From Lineus longissimus (lineage: Eukaryota; Nemertea; Pilidiophora; Heteronemertea; Lineidae), in contig NC_088311.1 of NCBI RefSeq assembly GCF_910592395.1, forward strand, positions 7,010,501-7,074,500: a stretch of 64,000 nt of DNA, read 5' to 3'. The notes under the pieces were generated by a model. That model searched no databases, was not told where the DNA came from, and saw nothing but the letters and a program-made list of their open reading frames with translations. Shown one piece after another: positions 1 to 10,600 of this stretch; the first letter of the stretch is position 1; each line of letters starts with the position of its first letter. Both the position numbers and the translations under genes were made by a program.

Positions 1-462
1 GTGAACAGTGAACAGGCTGTTGAAAAAACGGGCGAACAATTTTCTGCGGGTGATCAAAATCTCGTGCTTTGCAGCTATTGATATCTGTGGATATTTGGCG
101 ATTCCTATTGTTCGTACATATACAATCATGTAGGCCTATACAATATTTGTCTGATATCTACGTCAAACACCCGGTCAAACTGACCGGATAAGATCTTCAG
201 ACGGGCCCATTTCAATCCTCTGAAGAATGGCTTTGACTTTTGAAGTGCGACGCAGAATATCCCAACAATAAGAAAGCTTTGTCAAGAATTGTCGGCATTG
301 GAATTTAGATGTTCAAGTGATAAAGGAAAAAGTAGATTAGAGTGCGTTATTCAAGGTGTAACATATGTATGTATAAACTATATTGTCATAATATCATGAA
401 TGGTGACCCCAAGTTGACAGAGACCAATCCCATAGACCAGGCTACTTGGCTTTGAGGCGAAT
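1..462. other. Left-end non-coding stretch
   Basis: I see no ORF over 60 codons, RNA gene or clear repeat here. It would lie 3' of the minus-strand exon candidates if these are real. Confidence 0.5.
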
Positions 463-694
463 TTACATATACTTATACAGTGACATAAAACGCGCTACCC
501 AAACCCATTTAGTTTTTAGAAAATTGATTCTGAAAATTCGTGCCCATGAAAACAATCCGGTCGCTCGCTTATTACGATATTTCCCTGGAACTGGCCGATT
601 ACTAGAGATTTCCTGAAAAGTGAACCAAATTGACTCGAAACACTTGCGCTGGACAGCGTTCTCCGATCGAACAATTCCAAATCCATAGCGTCTG
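463..694 (-). CDS. Possible terminal exon following the 937-1101 candidate
   Basis: An acceptor with the tract CTCTCTTAACCAG ends at 695. In the phase set by the exon candidate at 937-1101 the frame stays open for 76 codons to a TAA at 463-465. The implied intron would be 242 nt. A second frame is also open here, with an ATG at 684-686 and 56 residues beginning MDLELFDRRTLSS, and it looks at least as protein-like. I see no AATAAA to the left. Function unknown. Confidence 0.18.
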
Positions 695-936
695 CTGGTT
701 AAGAGAGCTTAGTCAGCGGCGGGTAATTCAAGACGCGAATGGTTTCCCCTCGGTCAGCAGTTGATGAGAATATCGACCCCGAGCAATCAGTGCCTGTTGT
801 TGGATGGCCCTGCGCCATATGTCTTTCTTGATGGGTGACGCTGAAGCCATTCTTCGACCCAAGTCCCCCCATTATCACCCGAGATGAGCCGTCCTAATTG
901 ATCATTGACCAAGGCTTCCGAACGATTGTTTTATAC

Positions 937-1101
937 CTTCGGATGGGCTGGATGACGTCATTACATTCGCTGTCACTTTGCAAATCTCTTTCATCATCTT
1001 CAGGGAGTCTGGAGGTTGATATGTTGGCACGGGCGTTTGGCCTGACGCGTCTAGTGGCATATTCTTCGACATTGCTGAGGGCGATTTCTTCACCCAGGTC
1101 G
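937..1101 (-). CDS. Candidate internal exon of unknown gene
   Basis: On the minus strand an open segment of 165 nt is bordered by an acceptor (ATCAATATACAG) and a good donor (CCGAAG followed by GTATAA). It is symmetric in phase (2-2) and encodes 54 full codons. The product is polar and acidic-rich, with stretches EEIALSNVEEYATRR and RLPEDDERDLQSDSE, resembling a disordered linker or cytoplasmic tail. I do not recognise a family. The following acceptor at 695-697 continues in the matching phase. Against it: other frames here are also open, so this could be chance or a decayed gene. Confidence 0.3.
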
Positions 1102-1344
1102 CTGTATATTGATGATAAACACGATAAATCTCCCTATAAATCGATGATTATGCAGATGGGGATGACATTTCTGATGAGGTGGTATAGGCTGTCGGGTTTG
1201 GCCGAGCCCAACAGGCCCAAGCAACTGCATGGTGAACACAAACCAGCACGCTTGGATACGATTGGTGATTGGTGGGGGATAATGATTTAGGGATCGGATT
1301 TGTCTGGGACATAAGAGATCGATGGTATTTCTTGTTTTAAAACT

Positions 1345-1640
1345 ATACCGGGTTATGATGAATAGGAGCTGATAATGACTTCGTCTGCAAACTTCATCGC
1401 ATTCTCTTTGTGGACGTCATGCCATCTCTCTATGGAATCAAGCCAGTCTCCTGCGCAGTCGGCTGTATTCCCGATAGCCCCTCGCCTGTCATCTCGGATT
1501 AACCCCAGACATGCCGATCTTGGAGCTCGTACGCCAGGCGCATATATGCCTCAGTTACACCACAACCTTTCTACTCTCCGATCGGGGTTCGGACTGCCCG
1601 ATCAATGGAAGTCAGGTTTTGGAACTTACTATGTATTTTT
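1345..1640 (-). pseudogene. Broken coding-like stretch, minus strand
   Basis: Two protein-like fragments on the minus strand sit in different frames. One contains VTEAYMRLAYELQDRHVWG and ends at a stop near 1485. The next begins about there and contains GDWLDSIERWHDVHKENAMK, ending at a TAA near 1349. An in-frame stop also separates the first fragment from an upstream piece containing NLTSIDRAVRTPIGE. The pattern fits a frameshifted old gene or transposon fragment, but I cannot name a family and chance is possible. Confidence 0.2.
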
Positions 1641-1720
1641 TGCGGCCAAGAGATTAAAGAAAAGGCATGCTGCTTTCCTAATGCATTACGACACCTACGA
1701 TACAAGACCGGTTGATTAAT

Positions 1721-2831
1721 TACTACAAATCAAATAAATGCAACATGCCGTCATAACGTTGGACAAATTGCTGTCGCTATCCCGTCTTTGTCTATCAAAA
1801 TTTAACTCACTAAATGGCATTGAAGGACTGCTCTTAACTAGGGAAACAAGAGTATATCTGTACACATGATTGTGAAGAGGTTGCTCCATTATTGTCATCA
1901 ACTACGAAACAAGGAAGAGGAGACATTCGGCAGCAATCTTATATATAAGTCTACCTTATTAGACAGAAGGTTTCCCGTGAGTTTCTTAGGTTTCTTCTTG
2001 TTCCCTGTGGCCCTAGACATGATATCATCAAAGACATACGCGCTCAGACAAAGCACGAAGCCCTTCTGTGGTCACTAACGAAATCAAAGGGTAGATTTCC
2101 ACCGAATGCCATTTTGCTTGAATCGACAAGCGCATGCAAATTTGCAAAACAATAGTTTGTTTGTTCGGTTCGAGTGCAGTCATCCTGGAGAATCAGCACC
2201 ACATTTCTCGAGGGTAATCTTAGGTTGGACTCGGATCGAAGTAGGATTTCATCACTATTCTCGAGATATAGGTATGAAATAGCATTCTAAAATGCATTCT
2301 GAAATATTTCCGGTCGGATTGGCCCATCAGAAACCCTGCTGACGTCGGGAAATAACTTAGTCGAGAGTCGGCTGGAATCAAGCATTCATCCTAGAAAGTA
2401 TAGAACCCGGGAACCGCTTTACTAACGATAAAGAGTAGTTGTTTTCTTCATTTGATTTATTATTTTCATTTTCGATGAAAGACAGCTCGACGGATTTCGA
2501 AATACATAATACATACTTTCATGAGGTTTCAAACCAGCATGTATTTGGCTTCAGTCGGTTTGTTGTCGCACAAAAGCAAATCACACCACAGGCTGTACTC
2601 AAGAAGTTGTCTCAGAATCACGAGATATAGAATGTATTTCTTGTGATTTGTTGTATATCTTCGCTTCATGCCGTTGTTCGACATCAAACTTTTCAAAGTC
2701 ATTATACTGCTTACTGCTTATGCCCGGCACAAATACATTTTACTTTCAGAAAGAAATTGTGATTTGGTTCCAAAACCAGCTTAAACCTACTCCCAACATC
2801 TTAAAGAATTTCATGGCCAGCGAACAGTGCG
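1721..2831. other. Non-coding stretch, no recognised feature
   Basis: Only short ORFs of 61-71 codons occur, none with recognisable content. It may be intronic to the minus-strand candidate at the left end. Confidence 0.4.
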
Positions 2832-3043
2832 AATGATACATAATATCTTATGTTTCATCGTACGACGAAATTATAATCACTGCAATCACGAATGTAGAGC
2901 TATGCGCTATACATCCGTACTGCAATGTGCTATAGAAAATGATACATAATATCGTATGTTTCATCGTACGACGAAATTATAATCACTGCAATCACGGATG
3001 TAGAGCTATGCGCTATACATCCGTACTGCAATGTGCTATAGAA
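2832..3043 (+). repeat. 106-bp perfect-register tandem duplication containing a hairpin
   Basis: Two adjacent copies of 106 bp (2832-2937 and 2938-3043) differ at only about two positions, so the duplication is recent. Each copy carries a fold-back. In copy 2 it spans 2995-3023, with 12-nt arms CGGATGTAGAGC and GCTATACATCCG (one mismatch) around a 5-nt loop. The same CTATACATCCG arm appears near 25259 and 59515. Confidence 0.9.
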
Positions 3044-3184
3044 AGATCTCTCGTCTGCGGGTAAAACTGGCAATCACTGGGTTTGATGATGATTGGAAGT
3101 CCACGTTATTTGCGGGGTGCTTAAATCCTCGTCTCCTCACCACTTATCTTTAGCATTCCACAAACGAGCAAGTATACCGTTGCA

Positions 3185-3285
3185 ACGTGCGATCATGTTC
3201 GCACTGCGACAAAATGTGCGCACATTTATGGTGGTAATCGCAGGCATGCTTGCGACAAGAATTGGTGATTGCTGCGACCTACCTG
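3185..3285 (-). repeat. Dispersed GCGAC-rich repeat, copy 1
   Basis: The reverse complement of this stretch matches part of 25776-25961, sharing a CCAATTCTTGTCGCA / CCGATTCTTGTCGCA block and a following ACCACC block in the same order. It belongs with two plus-strand copies at 25.8 and 33.2 kb. No coding capacity is seen. Confidence 0.5.
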
Positions 3286-3720
3286 TTCATCAAACCCACC
3301 GGCGAATATCGGTTTTACTTGCGAACATGCGATCAATTTTCGCTTGGTATGCATGGATAATTTTCAAAGGTTGCAGCAAATAAGATCGCACATATGTGGG
3401 GCGCTTTGGAGCCTATCCATAATTCTGCTTTTGAGTGAATCGCCGTCTCAACCAGGAATTATGTTTTTAATCATAAATTAACAATAGAATTGTAGTAATG
3501 GGAATGACATCATGTACATAAACGGAACTAGTTCTTAGGATCAGAACGATGAACGCCAATTAGTAAATACATATTTATGAAATGCAGCGTTCATTTCGAT
3601 TTATCTTATTTCCAATAAAAGGGCCATCAGGCTATCAAAAACGAGTGTTCCCGGGCAAGGGGTATTCCGAAAGAGTCATAGTTCTCATGATATCGAAATA
3701 GATGAGTACTCATTCTCAAA

Positions 3721-3793
3721 GGTATGAATTTTGTCGTCGAGGCCAATGGATCGTCGTCGAGAAGGTATGAATTTCGTCGTCGAGGCCAATGGA
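3721..3793 (+). repeat. 43-bp tandem repeat, 1.7 copies
   Basis: The unit starts GGTATGAATTT and contains GTCGTCGAGGCCAATGGA. Copy 1 is 3721-3763 and the partial copy 2 is 3764-3793, with one T/C difference. Confidence 0.85.
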
Positions 3794-6110
3794 ACTACCT
3801 ACCACTGGCCAATGGTTCGTATCCCTCGATCCTAGAAAGGATTTCACGCTATGTATTTAGATCTGTACACACGGATACCTTCCAGAAACGAGTCGGTCCT
3901 TTATGGTCGAAGTATGACTAACATGTATCATGAATTGATGACAATGATGTTAAGAATGGATAAATGTTCAGCTGCAAAGCCAGCGCCGATTCAAGTTTAT
4001 AATACAACATAATGTTTGGATGTCAAGTCCAAACGTTCACATTGACTTTTAACAAGGTTTTGATACATACAGATATTAAGAGGCCGTCGAAGTACAGGTA
4101 GGGTACATGTATGGACATGAAGCAAAGTGAATTAACCTTATGGTTTCGAAACAGGTCCTAGGGACATCGTGCTGACATGACTTACACCTGAAAAGTAAGT
4201 GACATTTTTGCCCTAAATCTTGATCAACAGGTCGAGATGTCAACATGTCGAGATGCCGTCAGTTTGTCAACCAGAGTATCGTTGACAAACAGACGAAGAC
4301 AGATGACATAAACGACGTTGTGACATTAGCTCATCCATCTTAGCTGAACATGCTGTTGGTCGTCAATTTTTCCTTTTCCCGAGGAAAGAAACAACCTGAA
4401 AGCCCGCACAGCTTTCGCAGATAATTCTGCGCACTTCCTGTAAAACGGACAGGTCGAATGTGAAATAATGTACCCGACCTATACTTTAACAACTTTGGAC
4501 TGGATACCGTCTTCTTCTTTCACTTTACATGTATTACCCCTGCGATCACCGCCACGACAAAACTACTTTCAGTCCCAGCAGTTATTTGATAATCAAAAAC
4601 TAGTGTTTTGGCATGTTCTGATGATACTTGCCTTACCCACCAACTGTAATAGCCGATGATTTAAATTTAAATTTCCAAATAATCTCTGGGACCAAAAGTA
4701 ATTTTGCCGCGGTTGTGATCGCTATGGCAAACACTCTACGGGAAGCAGTCTTTAACTTTCCGCTACTTAACGAGTTCAAAGACAATCCAGTTAATTGACA
4801 GTGGAGCTCAAAGTTACCAGTTTGGTAGCACCCTAGAACAACGTCTGTTGTTACCCATTTTGCATTTATCAGCTTTCTGCCGAGGTATATACGTCACGTG
4901 TAAATAGGACGTCTTAGCGTGATATGAAAGGAATTGGCGAAGACAGAATCCAGTCGTAGTAACAAATAACGCTCAACTGTACATAACTTAACTGTACATA
5001 ACCCAACATTTTGTATGAAAATGCCTTAAATCGTAGAGGCAATATATTTTACACGTACAGATTTTTACAAGCCAACTCGGCACCAAAGGGCCACATTTCT
5101 TGGTCAACCTTTGATAACAACCATATCAACATTCCATATCTACATGTTCCGTTTTTATATATTTTGATATAAATAGATTTGACGTCAGTTAATTAAATAA
5201 AGGAATATGCATATATGTATAATATCTGCAACGTCAAAATGATAGACACAATGTTTTGTGTCCGTAATAACACCTCCATACACTACCCGCGTTAACGACA
5301 AATTTGATAAAATCAAGCAAATACTAGTAAGTCACAAGGCAGTGTTAGAACAAACCTCGCCCCAATCAAATATCAATCATGGAGACGAGGTTATCTTGTG
5401 CGATCCAGTCCCATTCAATTATCAGAGTTTGTAACCGAAGTACGCGTCCATTTGCCGGGGCAATCATTGGAAATGATCACCCAGCGGCCTTCATGTTCAC
5501 AAAGATCGCCAGCACAGGGATATCACTTCTCAACCATTAGCTGACATCGCAGTAACTTTTGACGAAAACTCGTCCTGAATTATGCATTGGCCGATCGATG
5601 TCGGCAGTCTCCTTTCAGCGCGATGACAATGGCTTCTTTCTATTACTGTTGCCTCTCGGGGGACAATGCGAGACGATTGGAACATTCCTCATCGATTTTG
5701 GTGAATTGCTTTGGCCAGAGCTCAGGTTAAGTGCAGCCGTGGAATTCCACATATTGAGTGAAGGCCAACATTCACCAGCGTTGCTTGTTCCTCTTTAGAA
5801 GCTGTAACACAAGTCATCACCGCAGAGAGACAGCGTCCTTGCTCATCGATATGAAATATGATTTAGATACTGGCCATTTCATCACTCGAAAATCTCGCGT
5901 TGAACCAGTCATCGCGTGATAACAGAACCGTTCGAATCGGATTCGTACGGGCGCAAATAGCGCATACAGTGTTGGTAGTCACGTAAGGAACATTCAAATA
6001 TCTTCAGACTTACGCGTTCGAGTTCTGCTAGAGATGTTTGGTGACGGAAAACGTAATTTCTGTCTGAAACGAAAGCACCCAATGTTCATCATCACCAAAC
6101 ATTTCGAACA
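3794..6110. other. Intergenic stretch
   Basis: I see no credible gene. A 15-bp direct repeat of AACTGTACATAAC lies at 4975-5004. The 79-codon plus-strand ORF at 5559-5798 has no recognisable content. Confidence 0.45.
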
Positions 6111-6111
6111 G

Positions 6112-6117
6112 TTTATT
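6112..6117 (-). promoter_or_regulatory. Poly(A) signal AATAAA for the Trunk-like gene
   Basis: The plus strand reads TTTATT, which is AATAAA on the minus strand, about 294 nt downstream of the Trunk-like stop codon. It is the first canonical signal after the stop, so the predicted 3' UTR is about 300 nt. Confidence 0.6.
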
Positions 6118-6410
6118 TATCAACAGTTCACCCGTAAATACTGATGTTGTCTCGAACCAGTTCTCTCCATTGCTAGGACTGAGCTGCGCGTGCCCGTCAA
6201 CAAAGGAAGTCGAACGTCACTTCTTGTTTGTAAAATGCCAGGAGTAAATATAACACTTTGGATGATAGATATACCACAAACAAACGCCGACGATGATTCC
6301 TGGTCCCCTTTCATTGAACCTTGCTCACATAATGGTGACCAAACCATTTTATGATGAACACTTTCCGATTAGGATGGGTCACTCCACACTCAAGGAGGAA
6401 TGAAGATCCC

Positions 6411-7457
6411 TCATTCCACACCGATTCCGGCGAAACCTTTATTTTTGTTTTTGTTTTTATTTTTGTTTTTGCGCCGGCTCTTTTGTCGGCCAAATTGTCT
6501 TGACCGGCTACACTCACAGCATATGGTGATTTTATACTTAGCGAAGTCCCATGCCTCCTCGTACGTGGTATTGACGCCAAGTACGGGGAGGGGATTGCAC
6601 TGTTCGGGGTTGCGTCTCAGCACGCGTATCACATAATGCTTAGGCTTACACTGGTACATACCAAACATGCAGTTAGACTGTTCACAGCGCCCCGTTTGCA
6701 CATATGGCGGGAAATACCCAGTGGGCATGCGTACCCATTCAGTCTTCAGTTCACAATGCCAAGGGGGTTCCTCGAGGTTTGTCTTTCCAATCCCGGTTCT
6801 ATCCCTCCCTTTATGTCTGTTGGCGCGTCGCCGTTCACGAGGCGGTGTAGCCTTTCGACGCGTTCGTTGTAAAAGACGCCGTTTTGTGAACTTTTGAGTC
6901 GTACGTTCATCCCCACCCCCTCTTTCTGCGCTATCTGAACTAGAAACTCGTTTAAGATTATCTACTTCGTCAATCTGTGATGGTAAACTCACAGTGAAGT
7001 CCTGTAAATTGATTGTGGGCGAGTCTTTGTCGCCGACAGGATATTTAAAGTCTACGGTTTCATGTGAATAAAGTGAATCCTCGCTTACAGTCCGTAGGCC
7101 TTCCGTTGGCCCCCGATCGTCATTGTAGATATGTCGTGACGTCCTGCCTGCTCGCGATGTCGGTTTACTCGTCAACCCCAATTCCCTTCCGGGCCCCCGC
7201 GGTAGCTTCGTCGCCATTTTGTTTGACATGAAATGGCTGTCCATCAGCCGCACTAAGTCATCCTCGCTCCGAGGTAGACACTGCCTATCTTTGTAGTTCA
7301 TAAGCGTCCGATTAGATTTGCTGCTTAGCCCAATATCTATATTGTTCCATCGTTTGGGTGTAGCCACGCCAAATGCCAACGCTATCATGATGTATGTACA
7401 TACATGTGGCCCCCGCAGAAATATAGGTCTAATCTGAAACGACAGAAGGAAAAGCAT
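6411..7457 (-). CDS. Trunk/PTTH-like secreted cystine-knot ligand precursor
   Basis: This ORF encodes 348 residues and I recognise its C-terminal domain as the Trunk/prothoracicotropic-hormone type. In arthropods such ligands activate the receptor tyrosine kinase Torso. Seen: a hydrophobic leader (about 10-32), a polar low-complexity prodomain (about 35-190), then a very basic stretch with furin-type sites RTRR (198-201) and RERR (207-210). The knot domain spans about 232-318, with the segment WVRMPTGYFPPYVQTG, Cys at 235, 258, 263, 270, 287, 313, 314 and 316, and a CCEC ending. N-glycosylation sequons lie at N49 and N296. Residues 319-348 form an unusual Lys/Asn tail encoded by a hexanucleotide repeat. 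The ATG at 7457 follows an in-frame TAA two codons upstream. However, a strong splice acceptor lies 21 nt inside the ORF, so the true N-terminus may come from an upstream exon. Family assignment is firm; the start and the receptor are inferred. Confidence 0.9.
   Translation of the reverse strand: MLFLLSFQIRPIFLRGPHVCTYIMIALAFGVATPKRWNNIDIGLSSKSNRTLMNYKDRQCLPRSEDDLVRLMDSHFMSNKMATKLPRGPGRELGLTSKPTSRAGRTSRHIYNDDRGPTEGLRTVSEDSLYSHETVDFKYPVGDKDSPTINLQDFTVSLPSQIDEVDNLKRVSSSDSAERGGGDERTTQKFTKRRLLQRTRRKATPPRERRRANRHKGRDRTGIGKTNLEEPPWHCELKTEWVRMPTGYFPPYVQTGRCEQSNCMFGMYQCKPKHYVIRVLRRNPEQCNPLPVLGVNTTYEEAWDFAKYKITICCECSRSRQFGRQKSRRKNKNKNKNKNKGFAGIGVE
6436..6470 (-). repeat. Coding hexanucleotide microsatellite (Asn-Lys repeat)
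   Basis: The plus strand shows T-rich hexamers TTTTTG/TTTTTA repeated about five times inside the Trunk-like ORF. On the minus strand they encode alternating Asn and Lys at residues 331-340. The unit is six bases, so gain or loss of units keeps the frame. The tail lies beyond the last knot cysteine. Confidence 0.85.
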
Positions 7458-7612
7458 GTTTTAGTTTGGATGCATTTGAGTTAACACCATGAGGTAAAAT
7501 CTGAAACGTGACAAGAAAAGCATGTGTCAGTTCGAATACATCTCAATCCACAACTACGTGAGATTGGTCTGATCGTGAAACGTGAAAACGCAAGCCGAGT
7601 CAGATATGTCTT
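7431..7612 (-). repeat. Degenerate tandem repeat duplicating the Trunk start/acceptor cassette
   Basis: The segment at 7431-7474 (minus strand: ATG, CTTTTC, pyrimidine tract, TTTCAG) recurs at 7498-7541 with an offset of 67 bp. A fainter third copy lies near 7573-7612. The second copy also has an ATG followed by CTTTTC and its own TTTCAG. Its reading frame starts MLFLSRFRFYLM and stops after 20 codons, so it could act as an upstream ORF or a decoy acceptor. This is sequence observation; any regulatory effect is inference. Confidence 0.6.
7434..7453 (-). promoter_or_regulatory. Strong 3' splice-acceptor candidate inside the Trunk-like ORF
   Basis: On the minus strand a pyrimidine-rich run ends in TTTCAG, with the AG at 7434-7435 and the next base (7433) a possible exon start. 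Using it would remove the first seven codons and join the frame to an unidentified upstream exon at higher coordinates. The hydrophobic leader (VCTYIMIALAFGVA) lies downstream of the site and would be kept either way. I found no convincing partner exon with an ATG and donor, so both gene models remain open. Confidence 0.5.
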
Positions 7613-7639
7613 AATCATTCTGTTAACCTTTAAGTTGCC

Positions 7640-10600
7640 ACATTGCCGGTGTAGAGGTAGAAAATGTCCGCCTGGAAAAAGTGCCCGGCCCTTTTGTTTC
7701 TTGACGGATTAGGGCACTTCAATATGGCCGTCAATTACTCAGAGCTTAAAGGGCACAATATAATCCATTGTTCTCTCTATATCATAGACATTTCAAACTT
7801 CTACACCGCTGTTTGAATTGGTTACCACTTGACTTTATGTGACCAACACTGGAAAGGTCGATGTCGTATACAGGGAACCGCCTCTCTTTGGGTAAATCAT
7901 TGCGAAATACCACCTTTTTTTCCCGAACGTACAAAAAGATTTTCAGCCGCGTTATAGCTTCGTTGTGACCACGACGTGACACCAGTTGTCTCTCCATGGA
8001 TTTCCATCACAATACGGTGTACCCCAGTGGTATGGTATTTTACTGGCCTTCTCAGCCAAGAAAACATCATTATCCCAATTACTGCTCGATGCTGTTATTC
8101 TCGAAAGGTCGAAGGAACATTATATAGCTAGTTAAGTGTGATTTGCAGTGTGGGTTTGACAAATGAGAGGCAGACCCAATCAAGTACCACAATTTGAACA
8201 TTTTTTAATTCGACAGTGCATTCCTGTGGAAGACATATATTAGCAGAAGAGTCCAGTCCACCCCAAGTTAGACATAACCGACTATGCAAATTACATAAGA
8301 CGCTGTACAATGGTCCTTTTTGCGTTCAGGCCGAACGTGAGGTGAAGCGAACCTTTGGCGAGGTCAGTCGGAACTGGTGTACGAGGACCATATATCCGCT
8401 GAAAATGTCTCCTGGTGTATTGTTCGATGACGAATTAATCTGCGAGAGTATTGAGACAGCTGAGTTTAGATTAAAATCGTTTGTTGCGCAGAAACTCTAC
8501 CTAGGGACAGACTATCGATTCACTTTTTTGGCTTAGTGATGTGGGAACGTACAACGCTTCATTTGGCGTCGCCAAATTATCAAACGCCCGCCGTCACGTT
8601 TTGCTATTGCAGGGTTATAGTTTAGCGTGGTGCACTATCTGTAGATACTGATTATATAAATCGTTTTCCTAAAGCTGAAGTCGATCTTTACGTTATCATG
8701 GTCATGTCGACCGAAATGATATAAACCAGCTGGTCGCAATAACGGCCAAGCGATTTGGACCGTTCCCGTATATATCATGTCATGCCAAAAACACCCAATG
8801 TTCCGCAATATGGAAAAATCCTAATGATCTATGTTGGTGAGTGTTGTGAAGACTAGCCAATCAAGTCAGCAGCCCTGAGAGGCATCCATCACTCATAAGA
8901 ACTTTATCCGTTGCTCCGGGGGAATGTCACCACTTAGAGATTGCCCAGTGATCGAGTGAAGTGGTTCGTGTTGTGCTCGACAGGGGACACGAGGCCCTCA
9001 GCACAGCAGTCGGCAGATGTTCAAACAACATTTCCAAATTTTGCGTCCGGTTATGCGCAGTAATAATTTTCCCTCGTACGGCTTGGTTACCAGATGCACA
9101 ATCTGGAACTTTTGTCCCGACATCATCTGCCGACCAAAGGCCTCGAGGAGTAGGCCTGACCAGTCGCTACTCAAAGCAGTAAACGGACTGCCTCGTTTTG
9201 CTATTAGAACTAGCAATTTCACACAATCTCCACTCGCGAAGTTGCAATGGCGCCTTTGGACATATATATGCTTGGATAGTGCAAATGCAACTCACATTCC
9301 TGTCGACCCTTCAATAAACCTTGTCCGCAGACTGCGTATTGCAGACAAAGATATCAACCGGAAGAGACATGGCTGAAAAACAGAACAGAAGCTAATTTTC
9401 CTGACCCAGGATGCGGGGGATGATGACTACGCCGTATATACCTTTGTTGCACATTTTTTACGATACTTTACCAGTACATATATAATGATTTATAGTCCGA
9501 AGGCCAGCACGGTTAGTCAATGCGGCGGCAATTAACACAGACCACTAATGAGTCTCGGCTCGGCTTTTTGAAATACATTGTAACCTACTGTTAGTTTTTC
9601 ATCTTCGGTTAAGCAATGAGCCTCATAAAATGACACTGCGGTTTCGAATAAACGAGTGTGTCCCCAATAAAGGAACCCACGCGTGCAACGAGCAGCAGTA
9701 CAGTGTGAAACAACCATGACAAATTGATATGATGATAATATTAGCTAAAGAGCAGTTGTTAGAGACAAATATGTATGGCAAGCGGCAAAAGCATCCGCAA
9801 AAAATGCGCGTAAATACGCATCCTCGAATTCCAGACTGAACTTCCAGCGGTATTGCCTCTTGACACGCGTTGTCTGGAAGCTGAGCCGCAATGGCAATAC
9901 ATTGATGGTGAAGTTGGACTGTCTGGACCATTAAGGCACTTGAGGATGGTCTAATAATCCCTGCATGCAGGTGCCATAGAACCTTTAAATGTCAGTTGGA
10001 AAGGTCACTTAAGACACATAATTTGTCACCAATTCAAAGGCAAGGAGGCACAGTGAAGATTTCCCTGATAAAAGACGTGTTGAGCAATTTATAACTCGTC
10101 AGACGGACATGATAGCCGATTTGACAAGTGAGGCGGGTGATTTCTTAGGAAGCAAATGGTGGATTTCTTTCTACAGTGGAAGCTTGCATTACTCTTAGCG
10201 ACCAAGGTTCGTCGAGTTTTCGTCCTTCATTGAAAAAACTGCATTTCCTTCGTGACATACAGTGAACTCTGATCGAAAACTAGTCCCCGCGTCCTGGCTT
10301 GCAATGACACGTCGATCTTTCTCGGCGCATACATTTGTTTATCGAGTGAAACAGCTTACGACCATGCTGTGTTCATCTGACAGAAGCCTCATTGGCGAGA
10401 AAGGCATCTGAATCAGAGATGACCAGACGGTTTCAAGAGAGCGATCCCTCCTCTCCCGCACGTTAACAAAAAGCCCAAGTACAGAACATAACAAAACATA
10501 ATAAATCAAGAATGATATCCATTTTGATTTACTAATTTAAATTTGCTCAAATCAACTTATATTCTTCCATTAAATGGAAGCGACATTCTCTTCCCACAAA

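Noticed and set aside
953-960. Perfect CRE palindrome TGACGTCA
   Set aside because: An 8-mer is weak evidence and it lies inside the coding-like exon candidate.
1375-1719. 114-codon plus-strand ORF
   Set aside because: The minus strand of the same stretch reads more like protein, and nothing in the plus ORF is recognisable.
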